This document shows positions 26,823 to 36,060 of a DNA stretch of 64,000 nt, piece after piece. The stretch's first letter is position 1. Each line of letters opens with the position of its first letter. Origin of the DNA: Brevinema andersonii (GTDB lineage Bacteria; Spirochaetota; Brevinematia; Brevinematales; Brevinemataceae); NCBI RefSeq assembly GCF_900112165.1, contig NZ_FOKY01000003.1, positions 23,201 through 87,200 on the forward strand. The letters run 5' to 3'. The notes beneath the pieces are model-generated. The model worked only from the letters and a program-made list of their open reading frames with translations. It did not search any database and had not been told where the DNA came from. The position numbers and the translations under genes were made by a program.

Positions 26823-28898
26823 CTAATTATTAGATTCTATGGTGGTGCTAGATAATACTATCTCATCTTTTTCTTCGACAATAATACTTTGATGATCAGT
26901 ATATTCAGAACTACTAACATTAGATAATACTTCATTTGTTTCTAATACTGCTTTATTGTCTATTTTGGTATCTGATTTGAAGATAGGATCAACAATTTCT
27001 GGCACAACAACTTTAATAGAAGAGGGTTTAGGATAATCATGAATCATTATAAGACCATTGTTTTGATTACTAACTATAATTTTTTCGGATCCTATATTGA
27101 TAGAAAACATTGTTGGCTTATTCTCATTGTCATTTTTCCCATAAAACCGAGCTTCATAATGATTCCCTAAATAATTAGGCAATGTTCCATTTTTATTAGG
27201 ATATTCTGATACTGGATAACCTAATGCAGATGAAAATAAAAAAAATGCTTCATTTAATTTCATAAATGGAATAACATAAGTATCTTGAATCATATTTTTA
27301 TTAATTATACGAGTCATCACTACCCCATTAAAAAATGCAGCATTTATGCTTGTTGTGAAAGTATAGGGAGAGCCAGTTTCCGAAATAATCCCAAAATGAT
27401 CTCGAAAATAGGGATAAATTCCCATTCCAGGTTTAGGAGGAGGGTAGAAAGAAACCGCTTCTGAAAATACAAAACCTGGTCTAGAATAAAATTTCGCAGT
27501 ATACAACAATCCAGATAGTCCATGTCCAATAACAGGTACTGCAGTTCTTTGAAAAGTTTTTTCTAATTCTGCCCCATAATCCATTCTTATAATAACACGA
27601 GAAGCTGGATCACTCTCTTTATAAAATGGAATACTAGGATAAGCAATAACATATAAAATATCCCGATCTTGCGGGACTGGCTTAGAAACTATATTCCATG
27701 ATTTCACAGGAATTCCTTGCTTATTGATATAAGCAGTCCTAAATCCACCAGGAATTGCTGATAATGTTATTGCCAATTCACCTTTAAAATCAGAAGCTTG
27801 TAAAAAAGAGGGCTTGATGACTACTTTTGCCAAATTATCAAAATAACCTATATATTTATCCACTTTCATTCTAGCTCTGTTATAAAAAAAGGATCCTATG
27901 GATGATATTTTATCAGTCAAATTATATTTACCCTCTGCATTCATAAATCCATGTTGATTATTTTGAGAAACACGTGCAAAAGTACCATCAAAACGAGCGG
28001 CACGAGTAAAAATAAACGGTGCAATTAGCTCGCCTTGTGTATTAATATAGCCAAATAAATTATTTTGAGAAACAATAGCAAGACCATGATAGAAATCATC
28101 AGCATTTTTATAAATGGTAGGAATTACTAATTCACCATTTTTATTGATATAACCCCATGAATTTCCACGCTTTACTCTAGCTAATCCATTTTTAAAATCT
28201 CCGATATAATCATAAGATTTCGTTGTAATCACTGTTCCTGATTTATCAATCACAAACCATGATCTTCCATCTGATACTGCTGCAATGTTTTCTGAAAAGG
28301 AGCGAGCATTTTTATATTGTGGATCTATTGTAAAAATACCTTTTTTATCAATGTATCCATATAAAGCATTTCGACCAACCAATGTCTTTACTAATGCTAG
28401 GCCATTTTGAAAATCATAAGCATCTAAAAAAGCAGCAGGAATTATTTCTTTTCCTTGAGAAGAAGCATATCCAAATAAATCATCTCTCTTAAATCTTGAT
28501 ACAGACTCAACTATAGGAAAAATAGCATCATATACTGCACTACTAGCAATAGTCCCTGAAGGCAAAAGATAAGCAAATTTCCCACGGATATTGACCTGTG
28601 CAACACCACCATTAAAATCAGAAACAGATAAAAATTTAGGAGGAATAATTTCTCGTCCCTGTATATTAATAAATCCATATAATAGTTCACGTTTATCATC
28701 ATAAGTACTAATTTTTGCAAGCCCTTCAGAAAAATCTGTAGCAGATTCATACTTCGGAGGAACAATGATTTTTCCTGCAGAATTTATATATCCCCATTTC
28801 CCATTTTGAGGAAAAGGATATAATTTACTATCCTCCTGCCCAAAAATATTAATAGAAATAAATAAAATCATCATATTAACTTTCAAAAACAAGTGCAT
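26823..28898 (-). CDS. secreted WG (KWG)-repeat protein
   Basis: This protein of about 691 residues has a signal peptide (MHLFLKVNMMILFISINIFGQ). About eleven WG repeats of roughly 35 to 40 residues follow, with the theme YGYINxxGxxIIPPxYxxAxDFxxGLAxV. Examples include KWGYINSAGKIIVPPKYESA, SWGYINKNGELVIP and LFGYINTQGELIAP. The next 130 residues include an SH3-like segment (DILYVIAYPSIPFYKE), and the tail is Ser/Val-rich. WG repeats form beta-propeller-like binding surfaces and are frequent in spirochaete envelopes, but no ligand is known here. The ATG at 28898 is chosen because AAAGGAGAAGAGG stands before it; the longer frame lacks a site and would start inside the promoter. Confidence 0.82.
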   Translation of the reverse strand: MHLFLKVNMMILFISINIFGQEDSKLYPFPQNGKWGYINSAGKIIVPPKYESATDFSEGLAKISTYDDKRELLYGFINIQGREIIPPKFLSVSDFNGGVAQVNIRGKFAYLLPSGTIASSAVYDAIFPIVESVSRFKRDDLFGYASSQGKEIIPAAFLDAYDFQNGLALVKTLVGRNALYGYIDKKGIFTIDPQYKNARSFSENIAAVSDGRSWFVIDKSGTVITTKSYDYIGDFKNGLARVKRGNSWGYINKNGELVIPTIYKNADDFYHGLAIVSQNNLFGYINTQGELIAPFIFTRAARFDGTFARVSQNNQHGFMNAEGKYNLTDKISSIGSFFYNRARMKVDKYIGYFDNLAKVVIKPSFLQASDFKGELAITLSAIPGGFRTAYINKQGIPVKSWNIVSKPVPQDRDILYVIAYPSIPFYKESDPASRVIIRMDYGAELEKTFQRTAVPVIGHGLSGLLYTAKFYSRPGFVFSEAVSFYPPPKPGMGIYPYFRDHFGIISETGSPYTFTTSINAAFFNGVVMTRIINKNMIQDTYVIPFMKLNEAFFLFSSALGYPVSEYPNKNGTLPNYLGNHYEARFYGKNDNENKPTMFSINIGSEKIIVSNQNNGLIMIHDYPKPSSIKVVVPEIVDPIFKSDTKIDNKAVLETNEVLSNVSSSEYTDHQSIIVEEKDEIVLSSTTIESNN

Positions 28899-28930
28899 AA
28901 AATCCTCTTCTCCTTTAGAAAATATATATA

Positions 28931-28958
28931 AGTATAACATAAAATAAGGAAAAATCAA
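28931..28958 (-). promoter_or_regulatory. probable promoter of the WG-repeat gene
   Basis: On the minus strand, TTGATT (28953-28958) and TATACT (28931-28936) are separated by 16 bases. The predicted start lies about 25 bases before the ATG at 28898. The boxes are weaker than elsewhere in the window. Confidence 0.45.
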
Positions 28959-29043
28959 TAATTTAATACAAATTTCTAGTACTAAAAAGTAAAGCATTTA
29001 CTAAAGACTCCGAAAATTTATTATATGATACAGAAGAAATTTT

Positions 29044-29406
29044 ATGGAAACCTATTTATCTAAAAAACAATTAGGCCAAAAAGCAGAAATCGAAGCTAAA
29101 CAGTTTTTATTGGAACAAAACTGGCAATTTATTACACAAAATTATTTTACAAAATTCGGAGAAATTGATTTAATTTTTATCAATAATACCACTTTAGTAT
29201 TCATAGAAGTTAAAATGCGTACCCCAAAAAGTGATTTTGATATTTCGATAAATCCCAAAAAGGTGAAAAATATTAGAAAGACAGCAGAAATTTTTTTAGA
29301 AAAAGAAAATATTAATTTTACAGAAATTCGTTTTGATGTGATTTTTGTAAATTATAATAAAAGAGGAGATGTTGTGGAGATTGGGCACAGACCAAATTTT
29401 TTTTAA
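29044..29406 (+). CDS. yraN: YraN-family (UPF0102) nuclease-fold protein
   Basis: This 120-residue protein has the UPF0102 core: GQKAEIEAKQFLLEQNW, then GEIDLIFINNTTLVFIEVK, the D...ExK pattern of a PD-(D/E)xK restriction-like fold. Family function is unsettled; DNA processing or recombination is usually suggested. The complete length is normal. No ribosome site stands out before the ATG. Its stop shares a base with the next frame (TAATG). In many genomes it lies near rnhB or rsmI, but here it is beside a small FlgM-like gene. Confidence 0.85.
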   Translation: METYLSKKQLGQKAEIEAKQFLLEQNWQFITQNYFTKFGEIDLIFINNTTLVFIEVKMRTPKSDFDISINPKKVKNIRKTAEIFLEKENINFTEIRFDVIFVNYNKRGDVVEIGHRPNFF

Positions 29407-29417
29407 TGAGGTTAACC

Positions 29418-29621
29418 GTGTCCGAACTATCTTTCGACCGAAAACGTAATTTCCGGCGTCTTATTGTTAAGACCAATTCAGGTTCCTTAACCCCGGAAAG
29501 AACTGAATCTCTAAGACGAAAAATTAATGATCCGACCTATTTATCCTTTACAATTGATCGCTTAGCAGATAATCTCAGCAAAGTCTTTACAGAAAGCTAT
29601 TCTGCTACTGGTAAAGACTAA
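29418..29621 (+). CDS. small protein, possible anti-sigma-28 factor FlgM
   Basis: This protein of about 67 residues has the C-terminal half TPERTESLRRKINDPTYLSFTIDRLADNL, which resembles the sigma-binding tail of FlgM (pattern xxRxExLrxxIxxGxYxxxxxxxAdxLL). FlgM holds FliA inactive until the flagellar hook is complete. The N-terminal half, LSFDRKRNFRRLIVKTNSG, is basic and unlike classic FlgM. The GTG at 29418 is taken as start because GAGG lies six bases ahead; an ATG at 29406 overlapping the yraN stop adds four residues and is the alternative. The FlgM link is a guess from a short motif. Two hairpins follow the gene. Confidence 0.5.
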   Translation: MSELSFDRKRNFRRLIVKTNSGSLTPERTESLRRKINDPTYLSFTIDRLADNLSKVFTESYSATGKD

Positions 29622-29626
29622 AAATA

Positions 29627-29659
29627 TCAAAATAAAAACTGGTTCCGTTTTTATTTTGA
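29627..29659 (+). terminator. AT-rich hairpin directly after the FlgM-like gene
   Basis: TCAAAATAAAAAC (29627-29639) and GTTTTTATTTTGA (29647-29659) pair perfectly over 13 bases around a TGGTTCC loop. The stem is weak in G+C, but its 3' arm is itself T-rich, so it may work as a terminator. A second, stronger one follows 18 bases on. Confidence 0.5.
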
Positions 29660-29676
29660 TCAACACTCCTACTTTA

Positions 29677-29708
29677 AATAATCCCCTAATTTAGGGGATT
29701 ATTTTTAT
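29677..29708 (+). terminator. rho-independent terminator
   Basis: AATAATCCCC (29677-29686) and GGGGATTATT (29694-29703) form a ten-base stem with a seven-base loop, followed by TTTAT. It closes the yraN unit and, being symmetrical, may also serve the convergent BatE-like gene that ends at 29732. Confidence 0.8.
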
Positions 29709-29731
29709 GAGCAGATAAAACTTATACTCTT

Positions 29732-30394
29732 TTATTCCCATAAAGGAGGTACAAATTCTTCTTGAACCCAAGCTTCTCTTTTATCAAGAGTTTTTACAAG
29801 TAAAAATTCACCTATTTGATCTACCACCCTCAATTCCGATCCTGCCGGTAAAGTAATATTTTTTTTACTTTTCACATCAGGTTCCTCATAAAGGTCAATA
29901 ATATGTGTTGCTATCCTATCCGGCACATTAAAAAAAATATAATAACGAATTAAGCCAACACTTAAAAGAACAACAGAAGTGCTAAACATACCTATTATAT
30001 ACAAAATATATTTTTTCTTTTTTACTGGCAAAAATACTATTAAAGAAACAATTAATAACAAAAAGGATCCTAAAATTGCATTCCATTGAGGAGGAACCGC
30101 ATTAAAAAAAACAGCAAACATCCTACTAATCACATTATCTTGAGTAAATACTACCGGTAATCCTATTTCTCTTCTTAATTGATAAAATAAAGTTCTAATT
30201 TGTTTATTATTGGGAGCAAGAAGCATAGCTTTTTTGATACATTTCATTGCTGGCCCATATTCACTATTATAATAAAATTGTAAACCATTATTATAAAGAT
30301 TATTCGGATGAGTAAATTGATCTACTCTATCTTTTGCCATAATAGGTGTTATTAAAAATAACATTTTAATTAAGAAAAAAGTACATTTTTTCAT
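29732..30394 (-). CDS. BatE-like membrane protein (TPR plus SH3-like domain)
   Basis: This 220-residue protein has a signal peptide (FFLIKMLFLITPIMAKD). A TPR-like pair follows (LYNNGLQFYYNSEYGPAMKCIKKAMLLAPNN, given in parts: NGLQFYYNSEYGPAM and KKAMLLAPNN). Two membrane helices lie at about 95-115 and 125-150, then a C-terminal SH3-like domain (IIDLYEEPDVKSKKNI to REAWVQEEFV). TPR, two helices and SH3 is the arrangement of BatE in spirochaete and Bacteroidetes Bat operons. The other Bat genes (MoxR ATPase, vWA proteins) are absent here, so the name is only descriptive. It overlaps the upstream DUF115 gene by four bases (ATGA). Confidence 0.6.
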   Translation of the reverse strand: MKKCTFFLIKMLFLITPIMAKDRVDQFTHPNNLYNNGLQFYYNSEYGPAMKCIKKAMLLAPNNKQIRTLFYQLRREIGLPVVFTQDNVISRMFAVFFNAVPPQWNAILGSFLLLIVSLIVFLPVKKKKYILYIIGMFSTSVVLLSVGLIRYYIFFNVPDRIATHIIDLYEEPDVKSKKNITLPAGSELRVVDQIGEFLLVKTLDKREAWVQEEFVPPLWE

Positions 30395-32019
30395 ATTTTT
30401 GTTCCTTGAAAGTGATATTGAGCTATTATTTTTTTCAATCTGTTATATTTTCTATTATAAAGAAATTCATTATAAACTTCTCCCTTTAACAATTGAGTAT
30501 ATTCTGAGTAAAAATACTCATGTAATAGGCTTTTTTGATGAGAATCCAAAACAAAATTGATCCACTCAATATATAATTTTTCAAACAACACAGTCAAATT
30601 TATTATTGGATTCAAGGAAAAATCAAATATTTTATCGATATGAATATTATCATTTTTTCCTATCACTGATAATTTTTCATGACTCCAAGAATCAAAAAAT
30701 GCTCCGCTTTCTGATCCGTTTATTACTCTATTATGCAGATTTTCTTCTTTACAAAATGCTATGGACATTTCAAACCAATGTCGAAATTGTTCTAATAATG
30801 GATCTACTAATACAAGTTGGTTATCTATTCCCTGAGCATAAAAATCAGGCAATTTATGCACATGAATGGTCTCTAAAGTTTTTAATCGATTGGCATTGCT
30901 TCTATATTGACGGTCGTAAGTTGTTCCTACTGCATGACCTCTATAATTCGTATAAGCAAGGTCTTGACCTATCATAATGATCTTTTCAGCTCCGTGGGAC
31001 ACAGCATAATGAAAAGCAGAGGTCGCAACAGAACCTCCTGTTTGCAGCTCGGGAAACTTTATCCCATAAGACATCAAAAAATTTATCAACTCAATCCGGT
31101 GAATATATAGGCCTTTTTTAGGATGATTCACTGGGTGTCCTGTAGACACAAAAGAAATTGCCTTCCACGGCTGATTGACAATAATTGGATGTACAGAAAT
31201 ATCAGCAATAAGTATCATTTTATTAAAAATAGAATGTTCAATAGAAACGAAATCCGTAACATTATGAATCTTCGCGTCAACAGCATGAACAAAATCAGGT
31301 ACTATCCCATACTCTAATAAAGAACTCAATGCTGTATCAACTGCTATAATCACATAAGAATGATGTATTTTTTCTAAGTATGGGAGACTTTCCTTCAAGG
31401 AAGGCCCAGCAGAACAAATAATAACCTTCTTTCCGCAAAATACAGTAGTAGGAATTATACTAATACTCTGGGAATTTAATAATTGAATATTCTGTAAAAT
31501 ATTACAATACCAAGATTCCATAAGATGAAAATGTATATTATGAGTCGAACGTAATACATGTTTTCCTTTTTCGGTATATGAGGTCCACACTTGATCCTTG
31601 AATGTAATATTTCTCATAGACAAGTCAACAAAATTTAAAGATTGATATGCAGGAAGAGATACAATAGCATCAAAAATCTTTTGTGGATCGTCAACATCAA
31701 TAAATGCATGCAATTTTTCAATAGGAAATACCATTTTAAAGATTTCTGCTATTTCTCTTCTCAATTCTACAGCAATGATAGTAAATCCTTGTTGAACCAG
31801 CAGTTCTGTATGATACCCTAATCCCACACCCCATAAAATAATTATTGTAGCAGATTGATCACAATATTTAAGAGGCTCAATAAAACGTTGAGCTTCTAAA
31901 ACAGGAAACTTACTGCTATGCAAATAAAGACCGTCATATTTTATCGTATAATTATTATCTTGTGCTTTAATAAGAGAAAATTGATTAGCATATTTATTCA
32001 AACTTTCTAACAAGTTCAT
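30391..32019 (-). CDS. DUF115/Maf-like protein (motility-associated glycosylation candidate)
   Basis: This protein of about 542 residues has an N-terminal SAM-like or Rossmann region (IIILWGVGLGYHTELLVQQG). The DUF115 core follows: KVIICSAGPSLKESLPYL, IIAVDTALSSLLEYGIVPDF, HAVDAK, then TGGSVATSAFHYAVSHGAEKI and IMIGQDLAYTNYRGHA. DUF115 proteins include the Campylobacter/Helicobacter motility accessory factors that transfer nonulosonic acids to flagellin, and archaeal MptE pyrophosphokinase. In a flagellate with a GT80-like gene nearby, the Maf role is the better guess. The ATG at 32019 is chosen because AGGA stands ahead and it overlaps the PAP2 stop by four bases. Confidence 0.75.
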   Translation of the reverse strand: MNLLESLNKYANQFSLIKAQDNNYTIKYDGLYLHSSKFPVLEAQRFIEPLKYCDQSATIIILWGVGLGYHTELLVQQGFTIIAVELRREIAEIFKMVFPIEKLHAFIDVDDPQKIFDAIVSLPAYQSLNFVDLSMRNITFKDQVWTSYTEKGKHVLRSTHNIHFHLMESWYCNILQNIQLLNSQSISIIPTTVFCGKKVIICSAGPSLKESLPYLEKIHHSYVIIAVDTALSSLLEYGIVPDFVHAVDAKIHNVTDFVSIEHSIFNKMILIADISVHPIIVNQPWKAISFVSTGHPVNHPKKGLYIHRIELINFLMSYGIKFPELQTGGSVATSAFHYAVSHGAEKIIMIGQDLAYTNYRGHAVGTTYDRQYRSNANRLKTLETIHVHKLPDFYAQGIDNQLVLVDPLLEQFRHWFEMSIAFCKEENLHNRVINGSESGAFFDSWSHEKLSVIGKNDNIHIDKIFDFSLNPIINLTVLFEKLYIEWINFVLDSHQKSLLHEYFYSEYTQLLKGEVYNEFLYNRKYNRLKKIIAQYHFQGTKI

Positions 32020-32600
32020 ATCATGATTCCTGTCACAATTTGAGATAGAAACGTCCCACACTTAGCAGAAAAATATGCAAGAATGATACCTGCAAAAATA
32101 TCCGAAGGATAATGCACAGCTAAATAAACCCTTGAAAATGCAATAATAAGCGCGATTATTAAAAAAAAAGGCCATGCAACTGGAAAAACCAATTTTGCCG
32201 TAAATGCCATAGTAAATGCAGCTGCTGTATGACCCGATGGAAAAGAAAAAGGATCAGGTGGAGCATACAAATAATCAAGATCTTGATATACTAAATAAGG
32301 ACGTGTCCGTTTGACTAAATTCTTTAAAAATATTTGACCATAAAGCTGCAATAAAGCAGAAATATGAAAAGATACACCAATAGGCACGCTATATAGCATA
32401 ATAATTAAAGAAAATAATAACCAAGCTTGTCCATTACCTAATTTTGTAAAGAGAATTGCAATCCGTGTTAGAAATTGACGCCTCGTTTTTGTAAATACCA
32501 ATAATAACAAGCGATCAGGATTATATTTTTCTGATAAAGACAAAGAATGAGATGTATGTAATTTTTTAGGAGTATTATTTCTATGGCGAAATAAGTTCAA
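32016..32600 (-). CDS. PAP2-family membrane phosphatase
   Basis: This 194-residue protein has five or so membrane helices. All three acid-phosphatase motifs are present: KRTRPYL (KxxxxxxRP type), FPSGHTAA (PSGH) and SRVYLAVHYPSDIFAG (SRxxxxxHxxxD). The catalytic histidines face the periplasm and usually remove phosphate from phosphatidate, PGP or undecaprenyl pyrophosphate. The last fits a neighbourhood of glycan and wall genes, but the substrate cannot be read from the sequence. It is followed at four-base overlap by the DUF115 gene and preceded by ybgC after 11 bases. Confidence 0.85.
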   Translation of the reverse strand: MNLFRHRNNTPKKLHTSHSLSLSEKYNPDRLLLLVFTKTRRQFLTRIAILFTKLGNGQAWLLFSLIIMLYSVPIGVSFHISALLQLYGQIFLKNLVKRTRPYLVYQDLDYLYAPPDPFSFPSGHTAAAFTMAFTAKLVFPVAWPFFLIIALIIAFSRVYLAVHYPSDIFAGIILAYFSAKCGTFLSQIVTGIMI

Positions 32601-32611
32601 AATAACCTCTA

Positions 32612-33034
32612 TTACATTTGTTGAAATTCAGGATGAAAATATAAAGTAAAATCAGTTAATAGTTCTTGATCAATACGCATAGGCTTTCTGAATTCAGCAT
32701 TCGTAAATATATGCTTAGAAAATCCAATTACACAAAGTTCTGAGTCATTACGAAGAATTTGATAATCCAATCGAAGACGACGATTGTCTAAATGTGTAAC
32801 AGCACTTAATATAGTAATTTTATCTTCAAAAAAGGTAGGAGCTTTGTAACGAAATCCTAATTCCGTTACTGGTAACACGATACCTAGAGCCTCTATTTCA
32901 GAATAAGAAATACCCATATCTCTCATTAATTGTGTTCGTGAAAATTCCGCCCAAATAGGATAAACAGCATGATGAACTATTCCCATCATATCTGTTTCTG
33001 CATATCTTACTATGACATTGCTTTCATGGATCAT
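32612..33034 (-). CDS. ybgC: YbgC-type acyl-CoA thioesterase
   Basis: This 140-residue single-hotdog-fold protein of the 4-hydroxybenzoyl-CoA thioesterase family carries the active-site pattern RYAETDMMGIVHHAVYPIW, with Asp and the HxxxY spacing, near residue 10. The central helix is EFSRTQLMRDMGISY. YbgC hydrolyses short or acyl-ACP-linked thioesters and is often linked to the Tol-Pal system and phospholipid metabolism; no tol gene is next to it here. Its start overlaps the rsgA stop by four bases, making it the second gene of a five-gene run rsgA-ybgC-PAP2-DUF115-BatE. Confidence 0.85.
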   Translation of the reverse strand: MIHESNVIVRYAETDMMGIVHHAVYPIWAEFSRTQLMRDMGISYSEIEALGIVLPVTELGFRYKAPTFFEDKITILSAVTHLDNRRLRLDYQILRNDSELCVIGFSKHIFTNAEFRKPMRIDQELLTDFTLYFHPEFQQM

Positions 33035-34113
33035 ATTTTCCTCTTTTTATCGAAAATCGCTCTGGGGGAATTTTTTCTTTTTTTATATTTTGATAGTATA
33101 TAAGATTGTTGTTTATGAATTTTCTGTCCTGCTTCCTGTCTTTTTGAAAGAAGTTCCAATGTCTCTGATTTTAATTTTCTCCAATTTTCCAAACGTCCGG
33201 AATCTAATTGGCCATTTCGTATTGCATCACGAACAGCACAATTTGGTTCATGCAAATGAACACAATTACGGAATTGACATTGCAAACTTAACTGTTGAAT
33301 ATCGCTAAAACTTTCTGATAATGATTCGCAATCATCCAGCCAAACATATAGTTCTCTAATGCCAGGATTATCAATAATAATCCCTCCATTTTCAAGAAAA
33401 AACATATCTCTCGAACTTGTTGTATGCTTTCCTTTATTATTTTTACCTACCGATCTGGTCATTTGAACATTCTGACCTAACAAAGTGTTCACTATTGTGG
33501 ATTTTCCAACTCCAGAAGATCCTAAAAATACTGCTGTTTTTCCTGCACTTAGATATTTTAAAAGCACATCGACAATTAGCGGATCATGAGCATTAGTCAA
33601 TAGAATAGGAATATTTGGAGCTAATTTCCGCGTTTCAAGAAGAAACTGTTCAGCATTTTCTATGCAATCAATTTTATTAAGTAGGATAATGAAATCAATA
33701 TGATTTTCTGCAGATAATGTCAAATAACGCTCAATTTTTCTAGGATTAAAACCTTCGAGAAGAGACACCACTAAAAATATAATATCTGCATTAGCAGTAA
33801 TTACTTGCTCAACTGAAGTTTTCCCAGAAGTTTTACGTGAAATTTTATTTCTTCGTGGAAGAATTACTTCAACAATAGCTTTCTCATTATTGAAACTCAC
33901 CATAACCCAATCACCGACAACTGGCCATTGTTCTTTTAATAATGATTTTCTTAAAGAGCCTCTTAACCGTGCCGAAAAATGCCCTGATTCCGTTATAATA
34001 TTATACCCAAAACTATGCTTTTGTGTTATTCGTGCAGGAACAAGTTCCGGATATCTGCTAGAAAAATTTTTAAAATATTCATCCCAGCCAAGATTATATA
34101 ATAATTTAAGCAA
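33031..34113 (-). CDS. rsgA: ribosome small-subunit-dependent GTPase A
   Basis: This 360-residue circularly permuted GTPase helps mature the 30S subunit. It has an N-terminal OB fold (ARLRGSLRKSLLKEQWPVVGDWV), then G4 LLNKID before the P-loop GSSGVGKSTIVN. Switch HTTSSRDMF and IIDNPGIREL follow, then a zinc module CQFRNCVHLHEPNC and a helical tail rich in Lys. The start is TTG at 34113, two bases after the atpI stop, with AAGGATG as ribosome site inside atpI's end. It is therefore the distal part of the ATPase transcription unit or reads on from it. Confidence 0.92.
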   Translation of the reverse strand: MLKLLYNLGWDEYFKNFSSRYPELVPARITQKHSFGYNIITESGHFSARLRGSLRKSLLKEQWPVVGDWVMVSFNNEKAIVEVILPRRNKISRKTSGKTSVEQVITANADIIFLVVSLLEGFNPRKIERYLTLSAENHIDFIILLNKIDCIENAEQFLLETRKLAPNIPILLTNAHDPLIVDVLLKYLSAGKTAVFLGSSGVGKSTIVNTLLGQNVQMTRSVGKNNKGKHTTSSRDMFFLENGGIIIDNPGIRELYVWLDDCESLSESFSDIQQLSLQCQFRNCVHLHEPNCAVRDAIRNGQLDSGRLENWRKLKSETLELLSKRQEAGQKIHKQQSYILSKYKKRKNSPRAIFDKKRKI

Positions 34114-34115
34114 TT

Positions 34116-36044
34116 TTATACATCCTTATTCAGATTTATAGGTTTAAATAGCCTACCCGAACCCTTAAAAAACCGGACAAAAAATTCATAATATTCTAAT
34201 CTTAATGTTTGAATCCCAACAATAAATCCTTCAAAGAAAATAACAAAAATATTGCCTAATAACAAAATAATATTACCAACTATCGGATTCGAAGCAAGAT
34301 CTTTTAAAGCAAAAATAGCTAACATTAAAGCAGCATGCGTTAAAGCAAAAGCTCCAATACGCACAAAAGAAATAGTATTTGAAAGTAACGACAAATAAAA
34401 TTCAAACATATCAAAGATACCCATCCACCATTCTGACAATTTTCCATGCCCATAGAATAAAACATCCCAAACTCTCTCAAAACCTAGAAAAATACTCAAA
34501 ATAATAATAGATATCACTAGCCATAACGAAATTGTTTCACCTTTTATTATTCTATAACATACTGTTAAAAACATCAGATAAATAACAAAAGCAATAATCC
34601 CTTTATGAGAAAAAATTAACATTTGCCAATCTTTAATTTTGATCGCGTTAATAATACCTAACAAATAACCTAGAATAATCACCCCTATTCCGAAACAAAC
34701 TGAATAGGTTAATAGTGTCGTAGTTTGATGCATTGGACTAAGCCATAAATGAGGAATAATATTTTCATATCCAAAAATAGAACCATAAAAAAATCCAAAA
34801 ATAGTCGCTGAAATACCTACCCAAACCATTAAAGAAAAAATTAAACGAAAAGCAGATTTTTTAAACAATAGTCCAATTAAACCAACACTTAACAGCACCA
34901 ATCCCTGTCCAACATCGCCAAACATCGCACCATACATCACAACATATAAAATAGCTACAAGAAGTGTTGGATCAATCTCTCGATAGCCAGGGATACCAAA
35001 AAGAGTAACAAGGGTTTCAAATGGCTTAAAAATACGAGGATTTCCTAATTTTGTAGGAACATCGGTTCCTGTAGAGAAATAATCTGTATTCGTAATATGC
35101 ATTTCATATTTTTGTCCACATAATTTTTCTAATTCTATTTTAAAATTTTTAAATTCTTTTGCAGCTATCCAACCTGAAAATACAACAAAATGACCCGCTT
35201 GACGTACAGAATTATTAACTTCTGAAATTTTATTGTATAAAGATATTGAATAAAAAATCTGTCTTAATTCTTGTAAAATTTCAGGAGCTATTTTCTGACA
35301 TTCATTCTCTAATAACAATTCCTTATCACATAGTATAGTAAATTCTAGACCTAATTCCATCATATTTACCACCCCCCTCCCGAAAAATTCGTCAGGAAGG
35401 CCATAATTAATAAAGTACACTTTCTCTAGCAAAGAATTTAGTTCATGCATATGCTCCCTAGATACTGCCAAAAATACAATTTCAGAATCATTAATATGCC
35501 CTTCTGTCAATATTTCGCCATTAAAACGGGCAAATTCATGTTTTAATAATTCCAAATTACCAATACTAATAACTCCCAAAACAGAATATAATTCTTCAGG
35601 ATCTTTAAGTTGTTCAGCATGACGTACCGACTGATTATACATCCTAAGTCCTGCCATTTTAACAGCAACTTCTTCCTTTTTTTTTCTCACTGCCATAAAT
35701 TTATCTTGGAAATAAGCAACTTTATTTTGGTCAGACCTAAGGATATCGCCAATAGCAGGGATTGAAAGTTGTGATTTATAATGAAGTAAATCCGTACTAT
35801 TTTTTCTATTAGAAGCATACTTTTCAAAAAAATTTTTAATTTCTATAGCATAACGTTCATAATCAGTTATAATTTTCTTTTTATCTGAATTTTGCTCCTT
35901 CACCCATTTTTCTGGATCATTAACAAAAAATGAAAGACTTGAAGGTTCAAAGATACCTGACTCTACAACAAACTGCGATACTTTATTTTCATCTTTTTTT
36001 AACACAAGAAGATCTATCAAAAACATTTTTTGTGACGTAAACAT
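34116..36044 (-). CDS. atpI: V-type ATP synthase subunit I (a-type stator)
   Basis: This 642-residue protein corresponds to subunit a/I. A cytoplasmic N-terminal half of about 340 residues with coiled-coil parts (KDENKVSQFV..., AVRKKKEEVAVKMAG) is followed by about seven membrane helices. These include YGAMFGDVGQGLVLLSVGL, a conserved I-subunit signature, and IGAFALTHAALMLAIFAL, which holds the region of the essential arginine (SFVRIGAFALTHA). It forms the ion half-channels beside the K ring. It is the last ATPase gene of the operon, 16 bases after atpC, and its stop is two bases before rsgA. Confidence 0.92.
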   Translation of the reverse strand: MFTSQKMFLIDLLVLKKDENKVSQFVVESGIFEPSSLSFFVNDPEKWVKEQNSDKKKIITDYERYAIEIKNFFEKYASNRKNSTDLLHYKSQLSIPAIGDILRSDQNKVAYFQDKFMAVRKKKEEVAVKMAGLRMYNQSVRHAEQLKDPEELYSVLGVISIGNLELLKHEFARFNGEILTEGHINDSEIVFLAVSREHMHELNSLLEKVYFINYGLPDEFFGRGVVNMMELGLEFTILCDKELLLENECQKIAPEILQELRQIFYSISLYNKISEVNNSVRQAGHFVVFSGWIAAKEFKNFKIELEKLCGQKYEMHITNTDYFSTGTDVPTKLGNPRIFKPFETLVTLFGIPGYREIDPTLLVAILYVVMYGAMFGDVGQGLVLLSVGLIGLLFKKSAFRLIFSLMVWVGISATIFGFFYGSIFGYENIIPHLWLSPMHQTTTLLTYSVCFGIGVIILGYLLGIINAIKIKDWQMLIFSHKGIIAFVIYLMFLTVCYRIIKGETISLWLVISIIILSIFLGFERVWDVLFYGHGKLSEWWMGIFDMFEFYLSLLSNTISFVRIGAFALTHAALMLAIFALKDLASNPIVGNIILLLGNIFVIFFEGFIVGIQTLRLEYYEFFVRFFKGSGRLFKPINLNKDV

Positions 36045-36060
36045 AAATTCACCTGTAAAA

